This document shows positions 54,507 through 62,715 of a DNA stretch of 64,000 nucleotides, piece by piece (positions within the stretch are counted from its first letter, which is position 1; each line of letters begins with the position of its first letter). The translations under genes were made by a program, and so were the position numbers. The DNA comes from Pontibaca salina (GTDB lineage: Bacteria; Pseudomonadota; Alphaproteobacteria; Rhodobacterales; Rhodobacteraceae), in assembly GCF_016307205.1 (NCBI RefSeq), contig NZ_JAEIJD010000008.1, forward strand, positions 55,747 to 119,746, in the 5' to 3' direction. The notes under the pieces are model-generated. The model saw only the letters and a program-made list of their open reading frames with translations. It ran no database searches and was not told the DNA's origin.

Positions 54507-56396
54507 TCAGTACATCTCTGCGTCATATTTGTCTTGTTTCTCTTGGAATGTTTCCCACAGGGCATCGGCGGTCTCCCAATCATCAGCGTCGACCGCGGCC
54601 CGCATATCACCCAGAATTCCTGCAAGCTCATAGACCTTTGGCTTGGCAGCCATGTTCATCATCCCGCTCGCATCCAGCGCCAGATCCCAGCCAACGGTTT
54701 TAAGCATCAGGCTGGCATTCTCCGCATCGCGATTGCGCGAGAAGGCATCATAGGTCGTGGCAAATGCGGTAAGCTCTTCCCACTCGACCCGGAACTCGGT
54801 GTTTTTGTCGTCAAACTCCTCATAGGGCTCGTCGATTTCACCGACTACGGTCACATAGGCCGTCAGGTCAGCGATTTCTTGCGGGTCAAGCTCCAACTCG
54901 TAGCGCGTATCGAACCAGCTGACGACGCTTTCAATGGTGGGCAAAGAGCCGTCATGAAAATACGGAGCGGTATGGCTGATACCGAGCAGGGTCGGCGTGG
55001 CATAGAACCTATCCATCGCCCCGTCATAGGTTTCACTGCCCGAGCCGATATTGTGGATCTGCCGATCGACGAAGGCCGCTGACGGTATATGGCAGGACGC
55101 ACAGGACTTATCGTCCATCTGCGGGAAGGGTTTGCGAAACAGTGCTTCGCCCCGCAGTTCGCTATCCGATGCGCCTTCGGTCAATTTGCCGGCCTCATCA
55201 ATGCGAGAATTCGGCAAGAAATCGATCTCGAGCATATAAGCGACTAACGCATCCAGCTGAAACTTGGTCGGCTCCGGCCCGGCAAACTCGTTCACGATGA
55301 CGTTGCGGGTGAACTCTGCAAGGCTGGAAAACCGCCCGTCGTTTCCGTAGGGCGCGGTATAGCGCACGCCACGCAGTGACGGGAAATCCAGGCTTTTGCG
55401 GCGATGATCGTTGAACATCGGGTTGAAGAATGAGCCCCGCACATCCATTGCCCCCGGCTGATGGCTGATACCGGGAATGAAAAAGTCGCGGTTGACGTCA
55501 CCGTTATTGTGACAGGTAGAACAGTTGATCCCCAATGAGCGCGCCGGCTCGCCCAGAATAAACGGGCTGTCAAACAGCATGTCGCCATAGGTGATCAGTG
55601 GCACGTCCGCCTCGTCTATCCCCATGCCTTCGGTGTTCAGGATCTGTTCGGGAAACGGGTCTTGATCGTTCAGGTCCGAACCGGGCGGTAGCCATGCCAT
55701 GACCTTGACCTCGCCTTGGGCAGCCACGACGCCTTCGGGCAGCGGCGTCAGCGTCTGTCGCGGCAAAAACTGCTCTGGCTCAAAGTTTTCAATCAGGTAA
55801 CTTTCAATTTTCTGCCGCGCATCGTCGAATGCTTGCGCGTTAGCGGCGATGACATGCGCGCCCGATATACCGCTCGATCCGACGGCGTTCATCAGATCGA
55901 GCCATGCCAAGCCGAGTGCCCGGCCTGATTCTGGGTCAGTCTCTTCAACAAAGCTTGCAAAACCGCGGTAAAGGCCTTGGGCCTCTAACGCTTTTTGATA
56001 GGCCTTGCCGGGCTGGTCGAGAAGCTCAGCCGCCTCATCAAGGGCAGAGCGGGTAAGGTGGGAGAGCGCTCGTGTCGTCACCTCATAAAGCTGTTGTCGA
56101 TCTTCAGCATTAATCGCCTCAGATATTGCTTGATCCAGTTTTACAGCTTCGGTCTGAAAGAACTCGCGTGCCGGTCTGGTAATCTCGGCAGCAAGATGGG
56201 GCTCTTCATAGGCTTCACGCACCAGTTCCCACGGTACGGGCTCAAGGTCTGCCATGAATAGCATCGAGCGATAGGCCGCCGAAGCAGGGTGCCACGGCTC
56301 TTCCGTTACAATGTGGGCCGCGGCTGAAGTCACGCCAACGACGGCTAACGTAATCAGAGCAAAACTGGAGTTGCGTAAACGACTGACCATAGTCAC
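54507..56396 (-). CDS. Di-haem cytochrome c peroxidase/MauG-like protein with helical N-terminal region
   Basis: A 629-residue exported protein. After a signal peptide (SSFALITLAVVGVTSAAAH) come about 200 residues of helical sequence without recognised family, then a di-haem peroxidase domain with CSTCH (292-296) and CASCH (432-436) and a proximal MDVRGSFFNP region, and another helical tail. It acts in the periplasm; peroxide reduction or oxidative protein modification is the family chemistry. It leads the operon with the PhnDCE-like genes (15 bp gap). A nested palindrome with a Fur-like core precedes it. Confidence 0.8.
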   Translation of the reverse strand: MTMVSRLRNSSFALITLAVVGVTSAAAHIVTEEPWHPASAAYRSMLFMADLEPVPWELVREAYEEPHLAAEITRPAREFFQTEAVKLDQAISEAINAEDRQQLYEVTTRALSHLTRSALDEAAELLDQPGKAYQKALEAQGLYRGFASFVEETDPESGRALGLAWLDLMNAVGSSGISGAHVIAANAQAFDDARQKIESYLIENFEPEQFLPRQTLTPLPEGVVAAQGEVKVMAWLPPGSDLNDQDPFPEQILNTEGMGIDEADVPLITYGDMLFDSPFILGEPARSLGINCSTCHNNGDVNRDFFIPGISHQPGAMDVRGSFFNPMFNDHRRKSLDFPSLRGVRYTAPYGNDGRFSSLAEFTRNVIVNEFAGPEPTKFQLDALVAYMLEIDFLPNSRIDEAGKLTEGASDSELRGEALFRKPFPQMDDKSCASCHIPSAAFVDRQIHNIGSGSETYDGAMDRFYATPTLLGISHTAPYFHDGSLPTIESVVSWFDTRYELELDPQEIADLTAYVTVVGEIDEPYEEFDDKNTEFRVEWEELTAFATTYDAFSRNRDAENASLMLKTVGWDLALDASGMMNMAAKPKVYELAGILGDMRAAVDADDWETADALWETFQEKQDKYDAEMY

Positions 56397-56420
56397 CTCT
56401 CAGTGGCAAACGGCTATGGA

Positions 56421-56459
56421 AGCCGTAGTTGGTAATGATTGTCATTCGCAAGTACGGCT
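56421..56459. promoter_or_regulatory. Nested palindrome with Fur-like core upstream of the di-haem gene
   Basis: Core AATGAT-T-GTCATT is centred at 56440 and resembles the Fur consensus GATAATGATAATCATTATC (14 of 19 positions by eye for 56431-56449). The outer arms AGCCGTA (56421-56427) and TACGGCT (56453-56459) are symmetrical about the same centre. It lies 25-63 bp upstream of the start codon, where a repressor would block transcription. Metal-responsive control is suggested; the regulator could also be Mur, Zur or another Fur-family member. Confidence 0.55.
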
Positions 56460-56776
56460 GAGCGGAGGAGAAGTCAACTTAGGGTAACCCTCGGCTGACC
56501 TCCGCAAGACGTCACCTATCTTCTGCATCGGAAGCAGCTTGTCGGGGAAGCACGACGATCCGCTGAAAGGCAGGGCGTGTTGACACGCTCAAGAAGGGCG
56601 TAGGATGTCCGAGTGGCAGTATAGCGAGCGCAAGCCTCAATCGTTGCGCTGAGCCTTCGCCGGTTCGCAAACTAGCCGCAGGGTCGGCCTTGCGGTTGCA
56701 CTTGCGGTTGCATCTGGTGGGACAAGCGCAGGCTGGCAACGATTCCGGAGAGCGGAACTCTCAAAAGGCGAATCCT
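56460..56776. other. Upstream region, nothing recognised
   Basis: About 315 bp between the operator and the IS3 fragment, rich in small frames on both strands without features. Confidence 0.4.
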
Positions 56777-56880
56777 ATGACGCATAGAAATACCACCCCG
56801 CAGTATAAAGCTGAGTTCCGCGCGCGCGGCGTTCGGCTTTTCGAAGAGACACCCCCATCCCGCCACCGATGCATTCCCCG
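56777..56880 (+). pseudogene. Possible IS3-family OrfA fragment
   Basis: An ATG at 56777 begins MTHRNTTPQYKAEFRARGVRLFEE, which looks like the start of an OrfA helix-turn-helix protein. The similarity is lost within 30 codons, where sequence related to other elements starts. Assignment by resemblance only. Confidence 0.35.
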
Positions 56881-56962
56881 CACACGCGGTGGGAATTACC
56901 GTTACGATTTTACCCACCAAAGTGTACAAGCAACATCTTGAGAAGATATAACAATACGGCAG

Positions 56963-57186
56963 GGGTCACGCCAAAAGCGGGGAAGGATGCGCGCGCTATG
57001 AACTTTACGGGCGGTGTGCACCCAGAGGTTGCGATTCGCGGCGGTTGGGTCGGTTGCGAAGGTTTCATTTGGTCTGACCATCTGCGTAACGCCAGCAATC
57101 GCCCGAAACGCGAAGGTACGCTCTGTCGCTATCTGCGGCATTGTACTCGGCCTACGACCTGGGTGAAGGACGCGTGGCGGGAATAA
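56963..57186 (+). pseudogene. Glycosyltransferase 3' fragment (paralogue of 49583-50389)
   Basis: The last 75 codons of the glycosyltransferase are present in degenerate form: GGVHPEVAIRGGWVGCEGF, WSDHLRNASNRPK, REGTLCRYLRHCTRPTTWVKDAWRE, same stop context (TAAGTTTGTCATT). The 5' three quarters are missing. The downstream 180 bp also match the region after the intact gene. The repeat block runs to about 57365. Confidence 0.85.
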
Positions 57187-57348
57187 GTTTGTCATTTGCC
57201 AGGAATGCTGGGTGCATTCTTTGCGCAAGGTTTGTTGAATGAAGATCAGGATTGGCTGATACCGTTCGAGCCTATGGGGCTAACCTGCTGTATTGCAATT
57301 GTTTTAACGGCATTTTCTTTTTACTGAAGGTCAATTTTCGCGGATGTT

Positions 57349-57388
57349 CGGTCAAGGTGGTTGCGCCCTCCCGCAACCACTTTGACCG
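57349..57388. repeat. 17 bp inverted repeat at tRNA-tail remnant
   Basis: CGGTCAAGGTGGTTGCG and CGCAACCACTTTGACCG are complementary with one mismatch around a 6-base loop. The right arm is the tRNA-fMet CCA end plus the adjoining chromosomal sequence seen at 32413-32430. A hairpin or a resolved inverted insertion could produce this. Confidence 0.7.
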
Positions 57389-57893
57389 AACTGATATCGA
57401 TATTCTTGCGAGACCCTTCTTCGGAAGGGTTTTTCGCATTTTGGGCCAGATCGATCATTGCCGTCAGCGCGCCGTCGAGTGTGAGGATGATCTCGCCGTC
57501 CTAATGCCTGAGCGTTACGCGTTCAATCAGCTCACGGATGACCTTGAGCCCTTGGGTGCGAATCTCTGGATCGGCCAAGGTCGCGGCCAAATCCTAGACC
57601 TTGCGGCGGTAGATCTCGGACAGATTGGGGTGGAGGCGCACCGGGGACGGGGGCGGAGCGGCGATTTCGCGGTCGAGTTCTTTGATCCGCTGCTCCATGT
57701 CGCTCAGTTTGGCTTGTAGGCCCGGTCTGCGGAGCCCTTCGGCAATCGCATCGTAGAGGCCATCAAGTTTGCGCGCCGTGGCATCGCGCTCAGATTGCAG
57801 ACGGGCGCGCTTGGCCTCTTGCGCGCCATTATGGGCGTTTGTGGCCGTGCTATAGGCCGTCATGAAGCTCGCCACCGAATCCGGCTGCATCAT
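57389..57893 (-). pseudogene. Serine recombinase 3' fragment (paralogue of 32378-34039)
   Basis: About 165 codons matching the C-terminal part of the serine recombinase (QPDSVASFMTAYSTATNAHN, ERDATARKLDGLYDAIAEGL, PVRLHPNLSEIYRRKV) with an in-frame TAG after RRKV and further changes after it. The 5' part is missing; at 57894 it joins sequence next to the LysR gene. The same tRNA tail and terminator accompany it, so it was once a second copy of the recombination module. Confidence 0.88.
57413..57434 (+). terminator. Copy of the tRNA-fMet terminator
   Basis: ACCCTTC-TTCG-GAAGGGT followed by T-run, nearly identical to 32455-32477. Confidence 0.65.
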
Positions 57894-57906
57894 CCCATTT
57901 TCTCAA

Positions 57907-58794
57907 TTAACACAAAGAGACATGTTCCTCCGCCGCGTTCAGGATCCAGTCGCGGAATGCCTTAATGGCAGGATTCTCAAGTGCCTCTGCAGGATAGGCC
58001 AAATGGTATCCATACTGAGTGAGTTCCACCTGGGAGGTCCGAAAAAGCCGTCCGCCGGATAGCTCCTGCGCTATCAGGTGATCGCCGAGCGCTGCGCCTT
58101 GCCCGTCTATTACCGCCTGCACACGCACATTTGGATCGGGAATAATTAAATCATTCCGGGTGGAAACATAAGGTAAACCAGCAGCTTGATGCCAATCATA
58201 CCAAGCGACGCTCCCCTCCCGATCCTGCAGAAGCGGAAGTTCCGGTAAGGTGGCTTGCAGGCCCAGCTCATCGATCCGGTTCGCGTAATATGAGCCCACG
58301 ATCGGAAAGGCCGGGCAGGCGAACAGGAGCTCATTTGTCAGGTCGGTCCACTCGCCCCTTCCCCAGCGGATCACCATGTCTATGGTGGTGCCGCGCAAAT
58401 CTATTAGCTCAACCAGCGGCTGAAGTCTGAGCGCGATCTTCGGGTGCTCGGACAGGAACCCCATAAGTCTCGGCGACAACCAGCGCGAGGCGAGGTAAGT
58501 CGAAAGCCCGATGGTGATCCGAGAAGGGTCCGTCTCGCGCAGGACGGAAATCTCGCGCTCCAATGCATTGAAGGCGGCCTGCGAGACATGCCAAAGCCGT
58601 CTCCCCTTATCGGTTAGATCGATCCCGCGGTGCCGCCGCATGAATACCGAAAATCCAAGTTCCTCTTCCAGTCGGGCGATCTGATAGCTGACTGCCCCCT
58701 TGGTGAGGTGCAACTCCTCCGCCGCTGCCGTCAAACTCATATGTCGTGCGACAATGTTAAAGAGACGGAGATTATCGTAATTCCGGAAACGCAT
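57907..58794 (-). CDS. LysR-family transcriptional regulator (GcvA-like)
   Basis: A 295-residue regulator: N-terminal winged helix-turn-helix (LRLFNIVARHMSLTAAAEELHLTKGAVSYQIARLEEELGF... in substance) and C-terminal effector domain. The helix-turn-helix resembles GcvA-type members, which control one-carbon and amino acid genes. It is divergent from the demethylation operon (175 bp gap), the standard arrangement for a LysR activator of that operon with an intergenic binding site. The inducer is unknown. Confidence 0.88.
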   Translation of the reverse strand: MRFRNYDNLRLFNIVARHMSLTAAAEELHLTKGAVSYQIARLEEELGFSVFMRRHRGIDLTDKGRRLWHVSQAAFNALEREISVLRETDPSRITIGLSTYLASRWLSPRLMGFLSEHPKIALRLQPLVELIDLRGTTIDMVIRWGRGEWTDLTNELLFACPAFPIVGSYYANRIDELGLQATLPELPLLQDREGSVAWYDWHQAAGLPYVSTRNDLIIPDPNVRVQAVIDGQGAALGDHLIAQELSGGRLFRTSQVELTQYGYHLAYPAEALENPAIKAFRDWILNAAEEHVSLC

Positions 58795-58969
58795 ATTTTC
58801 AGTTTAAATTTTTTTGACGCACTGTGCAAATCTTTTTGTTTGTCTGACGGACGAAAGAGCGACAACCTATCATTAATAAATGAACAACTGAGATATCTGG
58901 ATGGCCGAATCTAACATCGCTCCGTTTGAATCGTTTTGTCGATAAGCGGATGCACTAGGGAGAAGTATT
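58795..58969. promoter_or_regulatory. Divergent LysR/demethylase promoter region
   Basis: AT-rich 175 bp gap (for example TTAAATTTTTTTGACG, TATCATTAATAAATG) between divergent genes. It must contain the LysR-type operator and both promoters; the exact sites were not resolved. GGAGAAG precedes the start at 58970. Confidence 0.4.
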
Positions 58970-60307
58970 ATGATTCCACACCACATCACTTCCGTCGATC
59001 AATCCGATAGGACGGTCCCTTACAATCTGCGCCAGACGGGCCGCACGCCTATCGAGATGCTGATCTTCACAAGGGTAAGAAAGTCGCCTTTTTGGCATCT
59101 CTCTATAGAGCAGGGCGCTTGGCGTGCGACGATCTATAATCGGATTTATCATCCCTTTGGTTATGTTCGCCCCGAAGACGGAGGGGCCATGGTCGAATAT
59201 CGCGCGTTGAAGGAAAACGTAACCTTGTGGAATGTAGCGGTTGAGCGTCAAATTCGCGTTAAAGGTCCTGATGCAGAGGCTTTTGTCGATTATGTCATTA
59301 CGCGCGATGCAACGAAAATTCCGGCAATGAAGGCGCGCTATGTAATTCTTTGCAATTCTAAGGGCGGGGTGCTCAATGATCCAATTCTGCTTCGACTGAG
59401 TCAAGATGAGTTTTGGTTTTCCCTTGCAGATTCTGATATTGGAATTTATCTGCAGGGTGTTAACCACGATAAATCTTTCGATGTCGAAATCGACGAACTT
59501 GATATCTGTCCGCTTCAAGTCCAAGGGCCCAAATCTCTTGCGCTGATGCAAGATCTTGTCGGCGACCAAGTGTCGCTATCAGAGATGCCTTATTATGGGC
59601 TCGCTGAGGCCAACATCGCCGGTTGCGAGTGCGTGATATCGCAGACGGGTTTCTCGGGCGAGGCCGGCTTTGAAATTTATCCACGCGATTCCACGCTACA
59701 TGCCGAAGCACTCTGGTATACTATCTTGAAGGCTGGTGAGGCGCATAACCTGATGGTGACTGCCCCCCCGCATTGTCGGCGAATTCAGGCTGGAATTCTG
59801 TCATGGGGGCAGGACATGGATGACCAGCATAATCCGTTCCAATGCAATCTGGGATACCAAGTCTCACTTAGCGGCAAGGGCGAATGGAATAAGGCTGGTG
59901 ATTACATCGGAAAACGAGCCTTGGAACAAATGCGCACCCAATTGCGCGCCGGTGAGCGGCCCTACAAACTCCAGTTGGTTGGACTCGTCATGGGTGGAAA
60001 GCCAATTGAGGATTTTGCGCCTGACTTCTGGCCATTAGCTACTGGAGAAGACCAGTCACCCTGTGGGTTTATCACATCCCCGTGGTATCATCCGGATATT
60101 GGGCGCAATATCGCAATGGGGTATGTTCCATTCGACGGCACGCTAAATCAACGCGGCTTTCCGATTGGTACTTACGGCAAGCAATTCAAGGCATATTTGC
60201 CGGATGAATACGCTGAATATCCAGGCCGGCCAGTCGACGCCGAAGTAGTTCCGATGCCGTTCACGAAATCCTATTTCGACAGCGCCAGAGAACGTTTTGC
60301 GACCTGA
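58970..60307 (+). CDS. GcvT/DmdA-like folate-dependent methyltransferase (445 residues)
   Basis: Aminomethyltransferase-fold protein. GcvT N-terminal domain (WNVAVERQIRVKGPDAEAFVDYVITRD; CPLQVQGPKSLALM; QTGFSGEAGFEIYPRD), and a C-terminal barrel domain (GFITSPWYHPDIGRNIAMGYV). It is longer than GcvT and DmdA (about 365) by an N-terminal extension. Such proteins transfer a methyl or methylene group to tetrahydrofolate from glycine, dimethylglycine, DMSP or methoxy aromatics; which one is unknown. Its partner genes (MetF-like, second GcvT-like, betaine-type transporter) favour a methylated osmolyte. Ribosome site GGAGAAG. Confidence 0.8.
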   Translation: MIPHHITSVDQSDRTVPYNLRQTGRTPIEMLIFTRVRKSPFWHLSIEQGAWRATIYNRIYHPFGYVRPEDGGAMVEYRALKENVTLWNVAVERQIRVKGPDAEAFVDYVITRDATKIPAMKARYVILCNSKGGVLNDPILLRLSQDEFWFSLADSDIGIYLQGVNHDKSFDVEIDELDICPLQVQGPKSLALMQDLVGDQVSLSEMPYYGLAEANIAGCECVISQTGFSGEAGFEIYPRDSTLHAEALWYTILKAGEAHNLMVTAPPHCRRIQAGILSWGQDMDDQHNPFQCNLGYQVSLSGKGEWNKAGDYIGKRALEQMRTQLRAGERPYKLQLVGLVMGGKPIEDFAPDFWPLATGEDQSPCGFITSPWYHPDIGRNIAMGYVPFDGTLNQRGFPIGTYGKQFKAYLPDEYAEYPGRPVDAEVVPMPFTKSYFDSARERFAT

Positions 60308-60439
60308 CCGCATTTGTGGGCGTTGGGATCGGAATGTGGTCGAGGTGCGGCGGGACGCGGCAGCCGCCCGCGCGCGCCTCGAGACGCTGACCGGCAACGA
60401 TGGCGGGGCGTGTATCTGAAAACTGCGTGGGAGACCCAT

Positions 60440-61384
60440 ATGACTCTGTTCAACTTGCGCAAACGTGATACGGCGGACCGGATGGCGGTTAATCCGCAAG
60501 CCGAGGCGCTGATCAGCGACTTCTCGATCGAGGTGATGCCGCGCACTGCCGACAGGGTGGAGGATTTTCGCGCGCTCCTGCCTGAAGGCACGCGGGTCTA
60601 CATTGCCCATATCGACGGCACGCCGATTGAGGAAATGGTGCGTACTGCGTGCCGCCTGAACGCAGAGGGATTTGTGGTGATGCCGCATTTCCCCGCGCGT
60701 CTCATCCCCGACCGCGCCACGCTGGCCGACTGGATAGCGCGTTACCAGGGCGAGGCCGATGTGCGGCAGGCGCTGCTGCTGGGCGGCAGCGGAGCGCATC
60801 CGGCGGGGGAGTTCCACAGCTCGATGCAGTTGATGGAAACCGGGCTGTTCGACAAGGCGGGGTTCACCCGGCTTCATGTGGCAGGGCATCCCGAAGGCAA
60901 TCGTGATATCGACCCCGCCGGCGGCACTGAAGTTCTGGATAGCGCGCTGCGGTGGAAGCAGGGCTTTTCCGAGCGCACGGCTGCCGAGATGGCCATCGTC
61001 ACGCAGTTCATGTTCGAGGCGGGGCCGCTCATCGCCTGGGCCGAGGCGCTGCAGAAGGCCGCGATCACGCTGCCCGTCCATGTCGGAATCGCAGGGCCGG
61101 CGCGGCTGCAGACGCTGATCAGATATGCCATATCCTGCGGTGTCGGGGCTTCGCTCAAGGTGCTTCAGAAACGCGCGAGGGATGTCACCAAGCTGGTCCT
61201 GCCCTATGAACCCACCGAGGTGGTCACCGAATTGGCAGCCTATAAGGCTGCCAATCCCGACAGCAACATCGTCAGCCTGCATTTTTTCCCGCTGGGCGGT
61301 ATTGCCCAGAATGCCAGCTGGGCCATCGCCCATGGCGGCACATCTGTCCGGCCACGATCCGCAGACTCGGACGGGCGAGCCTGA
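60440..61384 (+). CDS. Methylenetetrahydrofolate reductase-like protein
   Basis: About 314 residues of the MetF fold. SIEVMPRTADRVEDF corresponds to the catalytic acid region, ALLLGGSGAHPAGEF to the FAD-binding loop, and RLHVAGHPEGNRDID to the family motif (AG-x-PEGH). It can oxidise methyl-THF to methylene-THF after demethylation, or run in reverse. The ATG at 60440 follows GGGAG; the frame is open 42 codons further, but those residues look like noise. It lies 132 bp after the first GcvT-like gene. Confidence 0.82.
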   Translation: MTLFNLRKRDTADRMAVNPQAEALISDFSIEVMPRTADRVEDFRALLPEGTRVYIAHIDGTPIEEMVRTACRLNAEGFVVMPHFPARLIPDRATLADWIARYQGEADVRQALLLGGSGAHPAGEFHSSMQLMETGLFDKAGFTRLHVAGHPEGNRDIDPAGGTEVLDSALRWKQGFSERTAAEMAIVTQFMFEAGPLIAWAEALQKAAITLPVHVGIAGPARLQTLIRYAISCGVGASLKVLQKRARDVTKLVLPYEPTEVVTELAAYKAANPDSNIVSLHFFPLGGIAQNASWAIAHGGTSVRPRSADSDGRA

Positions 61385-61482
61385 AAATCTCCATATTAGC
61401 CAAGCCTGCAGCAACCACGTTTTTATGGCTTGGCACAATCTTGAAATGCAGACCCATCAACATTGAAGGCAAAGGAAACGAC

Positions 61483-62574
61483 ATGACCACAGAACTCAGC
61501 CGCACCTCGGAGCTTGCTCACCGACACCGCGCTCTCGGCTCCGAACTCGAAGATTGGAATGGCATGGGGACCGCTTGGACCTACAACACTGACCCCATGG
61601 ACGAACATGATGCCGTGCGCGAGGCGGCGGGAATGTTCGATATGTCACCGCTCAAGAAGGTCTTTGTTCGAGGGCCGGATGCGCAAGCGCTTCTCGATCA
61701 CGCCACCAGCCGCGACCTGAGCCGCGTCACACCGGGTAAAGCCAGCTATCTCTCGGTCCTCACAGAAGAGGGTACGATGGCGGATGACGCGATCGTATCA
61801 AACAATGGTGGTGATGAGTGGATGATTGTGCATGGCTCTGGCAGCACACAGAAGATGCTGACCGCTTCAGGCGAAGGCCGGAATGTCGAAATAGCGCTTG
61901 ACGATGACCTCCACAATGTTTCCGTGCAGGGGCCAAGATCGCTCGAAATCCTGAACCCGAACTGTAATGTAGATCTCGAAAAGCTCGGGTATTTCAATCA
62001 TACTTTGGCCCAGATCTTCGGCCATCCTTGCCGAATTTCGCGCACGGGATATTCCGGAGAACGAGGGTATGAGATATTTGCCGACAGATCGGTCATCGTC
62101 GATATTTGGGATAAGCTGGCGGAGGCGGGGGTCATGCCCTGTTCATTCACAGCCCTAGACAAGGTGCGGATCGAGGCAGGGTTGCTATTCTATGATTTCG
62201 ACATGAATAGCGCGCATACCCCTTGGGAGGTTGGTCTCGGCTTTACGGTGAACGCGGACAAAAAAGACTTCCGGGGGAAATCAGCTCTCATGGCTGCGAA
62301 GGGCAAGGAGCGGATCCAGAACGTAGGTCTTATCGTGGATCACCCGGACATGCTCAATGGGGAGGAGAGGCTACTCATCGGGAGCGAGGATGTCGGGATA
62401 GTCAACAGTCCCTGCTACTCCCACCGCATGGGAAAATCTCTGGCCCTCGGCCATCTACGCGCAGATATTGCCAATGGCACAGTGGTTCAGGTTGTGGGCG
62501 GCGACATCGAAACCACAGCAACGGTGAGCGCCATACCGTTTTATGATCCGTTGAAGACACGCCCCCATCAGTAG
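61483..62574 (+). CDS. GcvT/DmdA-like aminomethyltransferase (363 residues)
   Basis: Second folate-linked aminomethyltransferase of the cluster, of standard length. GMFDMSPLKKVFVRGPDAQALLDHATSRDLS, SVQGPRSLEIL and SRTGYSGERGYEIFAD are family motifs. C-terminal domain: NVGLIVDHPDML... GHLRADIANGT. Start 61483 has AAAGGAAA upstream; an ATG at 61441 would add 14 unlikely residues. Probably demethylates a related substrate or the product of the first enzyme; it is not the glycine cleavage T protein, since gcvH/gcvP are absent. Confidence 0.8.
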   Translation: MTTELSRTSELAHRHRALGSELEDWNGMGTAWTYNTDPMDEHDAVREAAGMFDMSPLKKVFVRGPDAQALLDHATSRDLSRVTPGKASYLSVLTEEGTMADDAIVSNNGGDEWMIVHGSGSTQKMLTASGEGRNVEIALDDDLHNVSVQGPRSLEILNPNCNVDLEKLGYFNHTLAQIFGHPCRISRTGYSGERGYEIFADRSVIVDIWDKLAEAGVMPCSFTALDKVRIEAGLLFYDFDMNSAHTPWEVGLGFTVNADKKDFRGKSALMAAKGKERIQNVGLIVDHPDMLNGEERLLIGSEDVGIVNSPCYSHRMGKSLALGHLRADIANGTVVQVVGGDIETTATVSAIPFYDPLKTRPHQ

Positions 62575-62715
62575 CTATAGCGAGTCAGACAAGATCCAAT
62601 CCAGCTGGGGGAGGTGAACTGAGACGGGTAAGTAAAGTTCGGGAGCGGCTGGTCGATAGGTCTAGCGCTGCACCGACGTCAACATGAAATTATACCGTAA
62701 AAAAGGGAGGTAATT

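Noticed and set aside
60143..61438. Open frame of 431 codons on the minus strand opposite the MetF-like gene
   Set aside because: Low-complexity antisense frame spanning two genes; the + strand products are recognisable families.
58970..62574. Glycine cleavage system
   Set aside because: GcvT-like proteins occur twice but gcvH and gcvP are absent and a betaine-type transporter follows, so a demethylation role is more likely.
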